Assembly: GCA_964507095.1 (NCBI GenBank)
Contig: CAZDOS010000006.1
Span: 1-52,901 of the forward strand
Direction: 5' to 3'
DNA: 52,901 bases
DNA from: RGIG3102 sp964507095
GTDB lineage: Bacteria; Bacillota; Clostridia; Oscillospirales; Ruminococcaceae
The notes under the pieces were generated by a model. It searched no databases. It was not told the origin of the DNA and saw nothing but the letters and a program-made list of their open reading frames with translations. Of the stretch, positions 41,032-49,056 are shown piece by piece. Position numbers and translations under genes: made by a program. Each line of letters starts with the position of its first letter. Position 1 is the stretch's first letter.

Positions 41032-42429
41032 TCAGATCAGCATCAGTCCGTTCATCCATTCAAGCAGAGAAGGAAGGAACCAGACTCCGAGGATGCCGAA
41101 AGCAAATACCAGATACATGCAGACCTTATCGTTCAGAACGTCGAAATCGCGTGAGATCCTGACCGGGAAGGTCTTAAGGGCAGACATCATGAGCAGAGCC
41201 GTTGACCCGGTAAACATTACCGGAGCAAGATCGATCAGGTAAGGGACCAGGGACATGAAGTGGCTCAGAGTGACATGGTCCGGAATGATGGAATAGTAGA
41301 TGCCGAACACATGATGGAGCACTCCTCCGTCAAACAGAGCCGCGCTCGCGCCGTACGGGTAATGAATGTACGACATCAGGAAGAATCCCAGGCTCTGGAT
41401 AGCCAGCAGGATCATCCAGGGGAATCTGACCATGCTGCTCTTTTCATAAATCGAGAGCAGCATGAAAGGCACCAGCATTATCAGCCACTGAGGGTGCCAG
41501 GTTATCGTCAGAAAAAGAGCGCCGTAGACCGCCAGAGGTATCCTGTATATGACCGAGCCAAGATCATCACTGGACGCAATGTATGAAAGGAAGACGATCA
41601 CCGCATAGACCGTCAGGAACAGAGATACGCCGGCGAAACCGTTCGGAAGTTCTGTCCGGAACAGTCTTTCGATCATCAAAGCTGTAAAGGAACCGGAACC
41701 CGCCGTTCTTCCGAGGAACAGAAGGGTAGTGGGGATATACAGCCAAAGAGACAGCAGTAAATATCCTGCAGCCTTTACAAGCTTCTTTTCCGCATAGAAG
41801 ACAAGAGGTATTATGACCAAAAGGGCAAAAAACTTGCATACCGTTGAAATGCCCATATATATCATGGCCTTTTTCATGTCCTTCTTCAGGTACCGAGATA
41901 ATCCGGCAAGAAGGAAGAACAGCCCTATGGAGTCGTACTGCCCCATGATGAGGCAGGAATAGAAGGACAGAGGGTTAAGGAGAAAGAACAGTGATGCGTT
42001 AAGACTGTCACCGTCGGACATTCCCAGCCCCTCGCATATCTCCTCAAGCTTAACCGCGCAGGCCAGGAAGAAATACAGGCTGACGGCTTTTGCAAAATAT
42101 ATGAAAAGATACTCGTTTACGAGAACAGGAAAGATCTTTCCCAAAAGAAAAACCGGAAGAAGTGCAAGCGAAAAGATAAGGTAGATGAATATGTTGTAGT
42201 TTGCGCCGTTCAGATAGTAAAAACTGTTTGAGTGTTCAGCCACGATCCCATAGAAGCTCAGGGCTTTTCCCGAAAACAGGCTCTGAAGAAAGATGTAGCT
42301 GTGATTAGCGGTCTCCCATAGATCCGGGTGAGAGAAAAAGACAAAGAACACCAAAAAGATGACAGAGATAACGATCCTGTCAAATGAGGATATTCTTTTC
42401 AGATAACGTCGTATCATCTTCTGAACCAC
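41032..42429 (-). CDS. Multipass GT-C-type mannosyltransferase-like membrane protein
   Basis: 465 residues with about 11 hydrophobic helices. The motif G-Q-Y-D-S-I-G-L-F-F-L-L-A-G-L near residue 163 is like that of Gpi18/PIG-M and related GT-C enzymes that use polyprenyl-phosphate sugars on the outer face; an H-P-Q-W-L motif lies in the C-terminal half. An acidic first loop (S-H-P-D-L-W-E) may hold the catalytic Asp. Start is GTG 42429 or ATG 42417. The distant GT2 at 28736 could supply such a lipid-linked sugar (inference). Confidence 0.75.
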   Translation of the reverse strand: MVQKMIRRYLKRISSFDRIVISVIFLVFFVFFSHPDLWETANHSYIFLQSLFSGKALSFYGIVAEHSNSFYYLNGANYNIFIYLIFSLALLPVFLLGKIFPVLVNEYLFIYFAKAVSLYFFLACAVKLEEICEGLGMSDGDSLNASLFFLLNPLSFYSCLIMGQYDSIGLFFLLAGLSRYLKKDMKKAMIYMGISTVCKFFALLVIIPLVFYAEKKLVKAAGYLLLSLWLYIPTTLLFLGRTAGSGSFTALMIERLFRTELPNGFAGVSLFLTVYAVIVFLSYIASSDDLGSVIYRIPLAVYGALFLTITWHPQWLIMLVPFMLLSIYEKSSMVRFPWMILLAIQSLGFFLMSYIHYPYGASAALFDGGVLHHVFGIYYSIIPDHVTLSHFMSLVPYLIDLAPVMFTGSTALLMMSALKTFPVRISRDFDVLNDKVCMYLVFAFGILGVWFLPSLLEWMNGLMLI

Positions 42430-42454
42430 CCGGTCGATTTGAGTCTGTATTCAA

Positions 42455-42484
42455 TATATACAACTTAACAGTTGAGCTTGTCAA
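42455..42484 (-). promoter_or_regulatory. Promoter of the GT-C-like gene
   Basis: On the minus strand TTGACA (42479-42484), 18-base spacer, TATATA (42455-42460). The spacer holds CAACT-N4-AGTTG. Confidence 0.6.
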
Positions 42485-42536
42485 ATGAGTGCGGGAGAGA
42501 TGAAACCTTCCGGCAGGGACTTCGCGTAAAAGACCG

Positions 42537-42566
42537 AAACGGACCGGCTGAACAGCCGGTCCGTTT
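42537..42566 (-). terminator. Terminator after the C69 dipeptidase gene
   Basis: Perfect 14-bp stem AAACGGACCGGCTG/CAGCCGGTCCGTTT with a two-base loop, 18 bases after the stop codon; on the minus strand it is followed by the interrupted T-rich tail CGGTCTTTT. Confidence 0.8.
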
Positions 42567-42584
42567 TCCTGTCGGTTTGTAATA

Positions 42585-44039
42585 TCAATAGAGATGGTAG
42601 ACTTCTCTTCTCCAGTAGTCCATGTTGGCCCTGTCCTTCATCTTTACAAGACGGAAGGCGGCATCCTGAGCCCACTTGAAGCTCTTTTCGGCTGCTGCCG
42701 CAGTGTAGTCATTGAGCATGTCTCTTGCGTAGCGGTAGTTCAGATCCTTGAGTGCAAGGAAGACCTTGTCCATCTGAGGTTTTGTAACATCCCACTCTTT
42801 CTCCATCTCGGCGATCTCTCCGTGGATGACAGGGGCAGCGTATGTATAGTCAAACTCCATGATGTTCATAAGCATGAAGAAAGCTGATGAAGCTCTTTCC
42901 GGATGATATGTGAAGTCGGAGTCATCAGGAGTGAGATGTGAGCGCTGCGAAGCCTTGAAGCTCATCCATTCATATCCTTCAGGAATAGTGAGCATTCCCT
43001 GATAGAAAGGAACGAAAGGATTGGTGCACGGCCTGAGATGAGCTCTCCACATGCAGTTGAGCTCATTGACCTCGTTAAATTCCATTACGAGGCTTTCCCG
43101 GGTGGTGTCGCGGCATATTCCGTAACGGTGCGGACTCATCTTCGGATCCTTCTTGAGATCCTCTTCCCATCCGGTGTAGTGTGTGCGGAGTATCTTCTTG
43201 AGGTCTGCAGGAGCATACTTTCTGTCTGCCTTGACCGAGAATGTCCTGTAAGGCTTAGGCTCGCCCGTGAGAGCGGTCCATGCGATATCCGAACGCTCGG
43301 TATTGGAAGCGACAAGGCAGGAAGGAGTCATGTAGGCTTCAGTGAAATCAAAATCAGAGTAATCGCCTTCCTTAGCAGGCTTGTACCAGCCGTTGCGGAG
43401 AGGGTAGTCCACCAGCGTTTCGGAGAAGTAGAACTTCTTGTGCTCCGTGTCCTTGAGATCCACTTCGTGGATCGTGTACCAGTTCGGTATATATGCGATT
43501 TCGTCATCGCCGACCTTCTGGGCGACATAGTTCGGACCGGTCGTGGCCTGGAACATCCATGCCTCATCCTTGTCAGCTATCGTATAGCAGCGGGAAGACC
43601 TGTATCCGTAGGTCTTAAGCAGGTCAGCGGCGACCTGTACGCCTTCTCTGGCGGTAGTGCATCTTTCTGCTATGAGTCTTCTGAGCCCTGCGCCGATACC
43701 TTTCGGCTGAGGATCCGCATCTGTTGTCTTGGCCTCTACGCAGCTGTTTGAAACGACAAGCACGCCATGCTCGTTAAGGAAACCGTCAGCAAAGCTTTCT
43801 CCGCCCGGACACCTTACCTCAGACCAGTAGTAGGCACATGTCTCAGGCACCTCAGGGATCCTGACCTCAGGACAATCATCAAAAATGAGATACTCGCCTT
43901 CCTTGTGCGTAACTCTGGGCACCATATGCAACTGTGTAAAGCTTGCAGGATCGTCTTCACCGTGTGCAACCAGGACCTTTCCTGTGGTCGTGGCATTCTT
44001 GCCGATAATGATGGTACTGCAGTTATCTAGCTGTTTCAT
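42585..44039 (-). CDS. C69-family dipeptidase (PepD type)
   Basis: 484-residue N-terminal nucleophile hydrolase. The start M-K-Q-L-D-N-C-S-T-I-I-I-G-K-N-A-T fits a short propeptide cut before Cys7, which becomes the nucleophile; then H-G-E-D-D and the family blocks F-A-D-G-F-L-N-E-H-G-V, S-N-S-C and D-E-A-W-M-F-Q follow. No secretion signal, so it cleaves dipeptides in the cytoplasm. ATG 44039 follows AAAGGAG. It is a single-gene unit, divergent from the MBL-fold gene. Confidence 0.92.
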   Translation of the reverse strand: MKQLDNCSTIIIGKNATTTGKVLVAHGEDDPASFTQLHMVPRVTHKEGEYLIFDDCPEVRIPEVPETCAYYWSEVRCPGGESFADGFLNEHGVLVVSNSCVEAKTTDADPQPKGIGAGLRRLIAERCTTAREGVQVAADLLKTYGYRSSRCYTIADKDEAWMFQATTGPNYVAQKVGDDEIAYIPNWYTIHEVDLKDTEHKKFYFSETLVDYPLRNGWYKPAKEGDYSDFDFTEAYMTPSCLVASNTERSDIAWTALTGEPKPYRTFSVKADRKYAPADLKKILRTHYTGWEEDLKKDPKMSPHRYGICRDTTRESLVMEFNEVNELNCMWRAHLRPCTNPFVPFYQGMLTIPEGYEWMSFKASQRSHLTPDDSDFTYHPERASSAFFMLMNIMEFDYTYAAPVIHGEIAEMEKEWDVTKPQMDKVFLALKDLNYRYARDMLNDYTAAAAEKSFKWAQDAAFRLVKMKDRANMDYWRREVYHLY

Positions 44040-44229
44040 TATTATTCTTCTCCTTTCAGTGAGATTAATGCTTTCTAACTCTACTTTACCATTATCACAG
44101 GATTAATTCAATAAGTTCACCCAAATTGCCGCAGAGGTGAAATCTTGGTGAATGATTGCCCGCAGGCGCTACAAATCCAAGATGTCTGTGATAAAATGCA
44201 TATGGATATAATATTAGGAGGGCATTTAC

Positions 44230-45189
44230 ATGGCAAAGAATACTGTGGACGGAATCACAGAGGACATGAAGAAAGCAATGAGGGATTTCCTTATGGATCC
44301 CGAGAAAACCATAGATAACGCAGGAAAGTTTCTGACAAAGGTATTCAATGAATCAGTGGAAAAGTATACCAGAGGAGACGGACCGGAAAGACTGTATGTG
44401 TTCGGAACCGGACATGCGGGCGTCACGGAGTGCTACAACACATGTTTCGCAATCGGAAGGAACAACAGGTTCTTCGTGACGGATGCCGGAGGCGGAAACG
44501 GAATACTTAAGATCCTTAAGGACATGAAGATACCGCTTGCAGCCATCAGCGACATATTTGTCACGCATGAGCATACGGACCATATTATCGGAGTCATATG
44601 GCTGGTAAGGATGCTTTCTTCCGTGATCTCAAGAGGAAAGTACCAGGGGGTACTGACGATACACGGTCATGGGGAAGTGCTTGAAAAACTGGATGCCCTC
44701 TGTCGCCTTACGCTCGGAGAAGACATCTTCACCAAGAACGAAGGCGTTGTGGTCCTTGACAGGGTCGAAGACGGCGATTTAAGGATAATTAACGGAAACG
44801 AAGTCACATTTCTTGACATACATGCAAAGAAAGTCAAGCAATTCGGCTTCTCGATGAAACTGTCCGGTGGGAAGACACTGACATTCCTGGGAGATGAACC
44901 GTACGACGAGGCCAGCAGAAAGTATGTTGAAGACTGTGACTGGCTGCTCTGTGAGGCGTTCTGCCTTGAATCGGAAAGCAGCATACACCGCCCACGGAGA
45001 GCAGGACACAGCACGGTAAAGCAGGAAGCTCTGATTGCTGAGGAAAACCGAGTTAAGAATTTAGTGCTCTGGCACACGGAGGATACTACCCTTGAGAATC
45101 GAAAGGACAGATATACTCAGGAGGCGCAGACCGTTTTCTCCGGCAATGTATTCGTACCGGATGACAGAGAGATAATCATATTGGAATAA
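44230..45189 (+). CDS. Metallo-beta-lactamase-fold hydrolase (RNase Z/arylsulfatase-like)
   Basis: 319 residues, ATG 44230 after AGGAGGG. Metal-binding T-H-E-H-T-D-H lies at about residue 115, followed by the later ligands D in T-F-L-G-D-E and H in V-L-W-H-T-E-D. The insertion and C-terminal A-G-H-S-T-V-K resemble the RNase Z-like branch, but a helical N-terminal extension of about 60 residues is unusual, and there is no tRNA-processing context. Substrate unknown. Confidence 0.85.
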   Translation: MAKNTVDGITEDMKKAMRDFLMDPEKTIDNAGKFLTKVFNESVEKYTRGDGPERLYVFGTGHAGVTECYNTCFAIGRNNRFFVTDAGGGNGILKILKDMKIPLAAISDIFVTHEHTDHIIGVIWLVRMLSSVISRGKYQGVLTIHGHGEVLEKLDALCRLTLGEDIFTKNEGVVVLDRVEDGDLRIINGNEVTFLDIHAKKVKQFGFSMKLSGGKTLTFLGDEPYDEASRKYVEDCDWLLCEAFCLESESSIHRPRRAGHSTVKQEALIAEENRVKNLVLWHTEDTTLENRKDRYTQEAQTVFSGNVFVPDDREIIILE

Positions 45190-45222
45190 TTAAGAGTGTC
45201 AGTCTATCGTGTTGTCAGAATT

Positions 45223-45262
45223 GGCACGCAATCCCCGTCCTCTACAGGGCGGGGTTAGTGCC
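45223..45262. mobile_element. Orphan hairpin resembling an IS200/IS605-type element end
   Basis: Inner stem CCCCGTCCT/AGGGCGGGG (45233-45241 and 45246-45254, one wobble) with a CTAC loop, flanked by GGCAC (45223-45227) and GTGCC (45258-45262), which also pair. The inner part, AATCCCCGTCC...GGGCGGGGTT, looks like the hairpin at the right end of many IS200/IS605 elements, where TnpB guide RNA ends. No tnpA or tnpB is present, so it would be a remnant or a stand-alone palindrome element. It is not a terminator (no T-run). Confidence 0.4.
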
Positions 45263-45330
45263 GCTCTATTGATAATATATATCCCTTTTCATAATGAATG
45301 CATACGAACAGATATAATAATGATTTGCAT

Positions 45331-45359
45331 AAAAAAACTCGCAGCTAGGCGAGTTTTTT
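45331..45359. terminator. Bidirectional terminator between MBL-fold and YcxB-like genes
   Basis: A7, CTCGC (45338-45342), loop AGCTAG, GCGAG (45349-45353), T6; the A and T runs extend the stem. Confidence 0.9.
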
Positions 45360-45360
45360 G

Positions 45361-45843
45361 CTACTTGGTCTTTTTGTATTTGGAAAGCAGCTGTATAAGT
45401 CCGTCCTCACACTTTGACTTTTCCATCATCAGGCCCTGGTTCGAACCTATCATGATATAGATCATATCATCTGTTTCGAGCACATCGAACAGTTCGTCAT
45501 AACCTAGTGAGGCGTTTGATGCTTTTGTGCTCCGGAGAAGATGGTCGTCAAAGAATTCATAAGTGTATTCCAGATTGTCGTTCAGCTTTCCGGATTCCCA
45601 GGCCTTCTTTATGTTTCTGCTCTGTTCGAACATCATTGCAAAAGGGAAAATGACCCGAGCAAAGAAGAAGACGCTTGCAAGGTTGAAATCCCTTTTGAAA
45701 TTCAGTATCACCATCAGGATCATGCCCCGCTCAATCAGTCCGACACGGAGCCACAGCTTTCTGTACCTGTTTGCAACAGTCTTGGCGAAAACCTTGTATT
45801 TTTCAAAAGTGTAATTGCATTTTACTGTGTATAACGGTTCCAT
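45361..45843 (-). CDS. YcxB-like membrane protein
   Basis: 160 residues. Two hydrophobic segments in the N-terminal half, then the YcxB-type domain: Y-T-Y-E-F-F-D-D-H-L, G-Y-D-E-L-F-D-V-L-E-T-D-D-M-I-Y-I-M-I and N-Q-G-L-M-M-E-K-S-K-C. Function of the family is unknown. It starts 9 bases after the GNAT gene and is the last gene of the MaoC-SDR-GNAT unit. Confidence 0.82.
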   Translation of the reverse strand: MEPLYTVKCNYTFEKYKVFAKTVANRYRKLWLRVGLIERGMILMVILNFKRDFNLASVFFFARVIFPFAMMFEQSRNIKKAWESGKLNDNLEYTYEFFDDHLLRSTKASNASLGYDELFDVLETDDMIYIMIGSNQGLMMEKSKCEDGLIQLLSKYKKTK

Positions 45844-45852
45844 TGTTTCCTC

Positions 45853-46827
45853 TTATCCCAAGTTTTTCCTGTCTTGATCCCCGTCTGCCTTGAACATGGT
45901 GAAATCCTTTGTGTCAGAAGTGAAGAAATAATAGTCGATGTTCTTTTTCCAGAGAGGATCAAGATAGTTTGGAATTATATTCACATCGTTCTCGGAGCGT
46001 TCCGTAAAGCCGGCAAGGCTTCCGTCCACACCGAAGGAATACATGTCGCAGTATTCACAGTCAAACTGCTTCATAAGCTGGTCTATCTGTCCGCCGAGAA
46101 GCCTGAAGTCATCGGCTCTTCCGATGTAATCCACCAGTCTGAGCACATTTCCTTCTTCGCCTTCATTCAGCCTGAAGACAGCCAGTGCGGGAAAGATGCC
46201 GTCCTTTTTGATCCCGTATACCATGTATCTGTAGTACGGATATGAGAAGTATCTTCGCTCAACGTACCACAGATCCTTGTGAGGATGAATCTCTTCAGGA
46301 AAGGAAAAGACATTTTTGATGCTGTCGATATCCTTGAACTGTTCGAGACAGACTCCTTCAATAGGCTCACTGTCAGTGATCACCTTGGCGGCAACATCCG
46401 CCACCATGTAGCTTTCCCTGTCTGAAAGCCTGTAATAATGCTTCAGCTGATCCGGATGATATCCCAGGAAAGTGTAGAAGGGCATGGTGTTCTGCCTGAT
46501 GTTGTTGCAGGCCATGACTTTTGCATTCGTAAGGGCCATCATGTTCCCCATTAGTTCAAGTCCGGCTCCGTTGTGACCTTTCTTCCGGAGCCAGATGGAG
46601 ATCCAGATATCGCTGTCCTTTTCATGGGAGGAAGGAATGTATCCGCATACTGCTATTATCTCTCCGCCTTCTTCCAGAACGTAGAAGTTGGTCATGTCTC
46701 CGTCGACATAGTAGTATTCGAAGAATACCGGATTGTTGATCAGAGGATGCTCGCTGCCCCAGTTGGCATTCATGAACGATACCAGCCTCTCCTTCCGGGA
46801 GAGCGGAAGCCTGTAGATGCTACTCAA
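45853..46827 (-). CDS. GNAT-like acyltransferase of a surface-glycan type
   Basis: 324 residues. The N-terminal half has a GNAT-like strand pattern (Y-V-L-E-E-G-G-E-I-I-A-V-C-G-Y, then W-L-R-K-K-G-H-N-G-A-G-L-E-L-M at the acetyl-CoA pyrophosphate loop). The C-terminal half ends K-A-D-G-D-Q-D-R-K-N, a tail I associate with GNAT-like proteins of polysaccharide clusters. Start overlaps the SDR stop by eight bases. Substrate unknown; amide or ester acylation of a sugar is a fair guess. Confidence 0.75.
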   Translation of the reverse strand: MSSIYRLPLSRKERLVSFMNANWGSEHPLINNPVFFEYYYVDGDMTNFYVLEEGGEIIAVCGYIPSSHEKDSDIWISIWLRKKGHNGAGLELMGNMMALTNAKVMACNNIRQNTMPFYTFLGYHPDQLKHYYRLSDRESYMVADVAAKVITDSEPIEGVCLEQFKDIDSIKNVFSFPEEIHPHKDLWYVERRYFSYPYYRYMVYGIKKDGIFPALAVFRLNEGEEGNVLRLVDYIGRADDFRLLGGQIDQLMKQFDCEYCDMYSFGVDGSLAGFTERSENDVNIIPNYLDPLWKKNIDYYFFTSDTKDFTMFKADGDQDRKNLG

Positions 46828-47551
46828 TTACGCTTCCTCCGGTAACAGGCAGGTTGACGCCGGTTATGAACCTTGCTTCCTCACTGAGAAGGAATGCAAT
46901 GGCAGGCGCGACATCATCCACGGTGGCGTTTCTCTTCATGGGGTGTTCAGCCCGTGCCGCCTCAACGATTATATGGCTGGTCTCCGCAAGGAACTTGGTT
47001 TCGATCATGCTGGGGCTTACGCAGTTGACAGTCACTCCGTTCGGCCGGAAATCGACTGCCATGCTCTTGGCAAGTCCCGCCAGGGCGCTCTTGGCCATGA
47101 TGTATGCCGCGGTGTTCTTCGGAGGATTTGCCAGGATATAGCTGGTGGCTACGAACACGACCCTCCCGAATTTGGACTTGGCCATCTGCGGCACGACGAC
47201 CTTGGAGATCTTCGCTGCGCTGAGCACCTGAACGTTCATGTCCCGGAGGAACCTGTCGGTATCGAACGAGCGGAATCTTGTGTTGACTACCCTGAGAGCA
47301 GGGAAGTGAATATAGTGAGTGAACCGGATCTGTGAAGACGAAATGTCGGATACGAAATGGTCGGTGTCTTTCGGGTCCGAAAGGTCCACATCATGGTATT
47401 CGTAGCGTATGCCTTTGCTGTCAAGAAACTCCTTCAGGGAGTCTCCGTCCTTGAAGCTCTGAAGGAAGAAGTAGTCTCCAGGTCTTGCCACCATTTCGAT
47501 GACAGCTCTGGACAGATCGCTTCCCGCTCCTGTAATGAGATAGTTGCTCAT
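46820..47551 (-). CDS. Short-chain dehydrogenase/reductase
   Basis: 243-residue NAD(P)-dependent Rossmann enzyme. Catalytic Tyr and Lys sit in A-A-Y-I-M-A-K-S-A-L, with Ser in V-A-T-S-Y; the C-terminal part carries R-F-I-T-G-V-N-L-P-V-T-G-G. The nucleotide loop I-T-G-A-G-S-D-L-S-R lacks the usual third glycine (T-G-x3-G-x-G), a slight departure. Its start overlaps the MaoC stop (ATGA). With a hydratase next to it, it could reduce or oxidise a 3-hydroxyacyl thioester or a sugar. Confidence 0.88.
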   Translation of the reverse strand: MSNYLITGAGSDLSRAVIEMVARPGDYFFLQSFKDGDSLKEFLDSKGIRYEYHDVDLSDPKDTDHFVSDISSSQIRFTHYIHFPALRVVNTRFRSFDTDRFLRDMNVQVLSAAKISKVVVPQMAKSKFGRVVFVATSYILANPPKNTAAYIMAKSALAGLAKSMAVDFRPNGVTVNCVSPSMIETKFLAETSHIIVEAARAEHPMKRNATVDDVAPAIAFLLSEEARFITGVNLPVTGGSVIE

Positions 47552-47964
47552 AGTCTTACCCCCAGCTGAATGTTGGCCTTGCAGACCTTTTTGCCGTTCT
47601 GGTTCTTAATCTCTCCCTTGACAGTAACGACCTTGAAACTGTCATTTATCTCCCGTATCTTTCCCGTTACGGTCAGCGTGTCGCCCGGGAATACGGGATT
47701 TGAAAACTTTGTTTCCACGCTGTGTAGCAGGCAGTGCTCGCCCGGAAGATAGACTCCTGCGAGAGTCGAGAACATGGAGCCGAAAAGCATCCCGTGGCAG
47801 ACCCTGTCAGGGAAACCGTGGCTGGTCGCATAATCCCTTGATACATGGATCGGGCTGATGTCGCCCGTTATCTCGATGAACTTGTCCATCATCTCTTCAG
47901 TGATTGTGACCGTGAAGCTTTCGCTCATTCCTACTGAAAGCTGGTCGAATGTATAGCTGTTCAT
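47548..47964 (-). CDS. MaoC-like (R)-specific hydratase
   Basis: 138-residue hotdog-fold protein. The hydratase-2 motif is clear: F-I-E-I-T-G-D-I-S-P-I-H with catalytic Asp and His, then H-G-F-P-D-R-V-C-H-G-M-L-F-G. Such enzymes hydrate enoyl thioesters to (R)-3-hydroxyacyl thioesters, on CoA or ACP. Start is ATG 47964 after TTGGAG. A promoter directly upstream makes it the first gene of a four-gene unit. Together with the SDR it may supply or tailor the acyl group used by the adjacent ACP-MBOAT system. Confidence 0.87.
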   Translation of the reverse strand: MNSYTFDQLSVGMSESFTVTITEEMMDKFIEITGDISPIHVSRDYATSHGFPDRVCHGMLFGSMFSTLAGVYLPGEHCLLHSVETKFSNPVFPGDTLTVTGKIREINDSFKVVTVKGEIKNQNGKKVCKANIQLGVRL

Positions 47965-47993
47965 TTGTCAACTCCAATATATTGTTAAAGATA

Positions 47994-48022
47994 AGTATAC
48001 CAAAGAGTAAAACCTCTTGCAA
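47994..48022 (-). promoter_or_regulatory. Promoter of the MaoC-SDR-GNAT-YcxB unit
   Basis: On the minus strand TTGCAA (48017-48022), 17-base spacer, TATACT (47994-47999) with TGG before it (extended -10). It lies in the 58-base gap after the AlgJ-like gene. Confidence 0.65.
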
Positions 48023-49051
48023 TTAAAGGCACCGGTCTATGACACCGCCCAGCTTTCCCAAATTCCTTTCGACTATCTCGATGACCAGATAATCGGAAGC
48101 TTCCCGCGCCAGCTCCGAACCGTTCACGGAGAAGGAGTGGTAATATACTTCCTCGAAGCAGACATCCATATACTCCTGCAGTCTCCAGGAGAAGGAATCT
48201 CCGACCAGGGATACCGTTATCTGACTCTGTGCATCGACCGGTTCCGCGGCCGGAACGAGATCTCTGTTGTCTGCGTACAGATCGTAGAGATTGCATAGAT
48301 TCGCTATATCCGACTCATAGTAGTCACCTTCGGAAAAAGCATTGTCCCTGTACGGAACGTGTGAAATGTTCATGGCGTCCAGCAGCATGTCCATGCAGAT
48401 ATATGCGCCTTTTCCCGTCCAGTGGGTATCGGCCTTGAAGTACAGTGTGTCATCATCTTTGGCGGTATCCTTGAAAGCCGAGGTGGGATCAACGAGGATG
48501 ATGCCGCTTTCTTTTATAAGCTGTGTCACCTGATCCTTTCGTGCAGGTGCAGAGACCTTCTTGAAATAGCCGGGGAGATATGAGGAATAGACATCCTCCT
48601 TATTTGGGATGATCACGAAAACGAGCGTCTGCCCTCGCTTTTCGCATTGCTCCTTGAGCCTTTCCAGTGACGATGAGATCTCCGCCAGTTCCTCATCGGA
48701 AAAAGCGTTGGTCCCCCGGTAGTCGCTTAACGGATCGGTATCAAGTTCGGATTTCAGGAACAGGAATCCGTTCCTGCCGACCGCGACGCTGTCGCTCCTG
48801 ACCGAATTGAACAGCTTATAGCTCATCAGGGAGATGACCTTGGAAAGCCTTCTCCTCAGAGGGAAATGATCCGATATGAATTCGCTGTATGCGTCCGGCA
48901 GATCATTAATATCCGTATTTGACAGTGCGGGGATATCCCGCAGTTCTCGTTTTTCTATCGATGAGATGTCTTCCGAACCCACCCCCAGAAAGAACAGGGC
49001 GGAGAATATGAAGATAAAGGATAGAAAAACAGCGTTCAGAAATCTGTTCAT
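48023..49051 (-). CDS. AlgJ/AlgX-like SGNH (DHHW) protein
   Basis: 342 residues. One N-terminal membrane helix (about 5-24), then D-H-F-P-L-R (61-66), K-E-D-V-Y-S, catalytic-type D-T-H-W (208-211) and G-D-S-F-S (284-288), the pattern of AlgX/AlgJ-type extracytoplasmic O-acetylation proteins. The Ser-Asp-His triad suggests acyl transfer to a surface polymer. It starts 5 bases after the MBOAT gene, its usual partner, and plays the part DltD plays with DltB. Confidence 0.88.
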   Translation of the reverse strand: MNRFLNAVFLSFIFIFSALFFLGVGSEDISSIEKRELRDIPALSNTDINDLPDAYSEFISDHFPLRRRLSKVISLMSYKLFNSVRSDSVAVGRNGFLFLKSELDTDPLSDYRGTNAFSDEELAEISSSLERLKEQCEKRGQTLVFVIIPNKEDVYSSYLPGYFKKVSAPARKDQVTQLIKESGIILVDPTSAFKDTAKDDDTLYFKADTHWTGKGAYICMDMLLDAMNISHVPYRDNAFSEGDYYESDIANLCNLYDLYADNRDLVPAAEPVDAQSQITVSLVGDSFSWRLQEYMDVCFEEVYYHSFSVNGSELAREASDYLVIEIVERNLGKLGGVIDRCL

Positions 49052-49056
49052 GTCTC

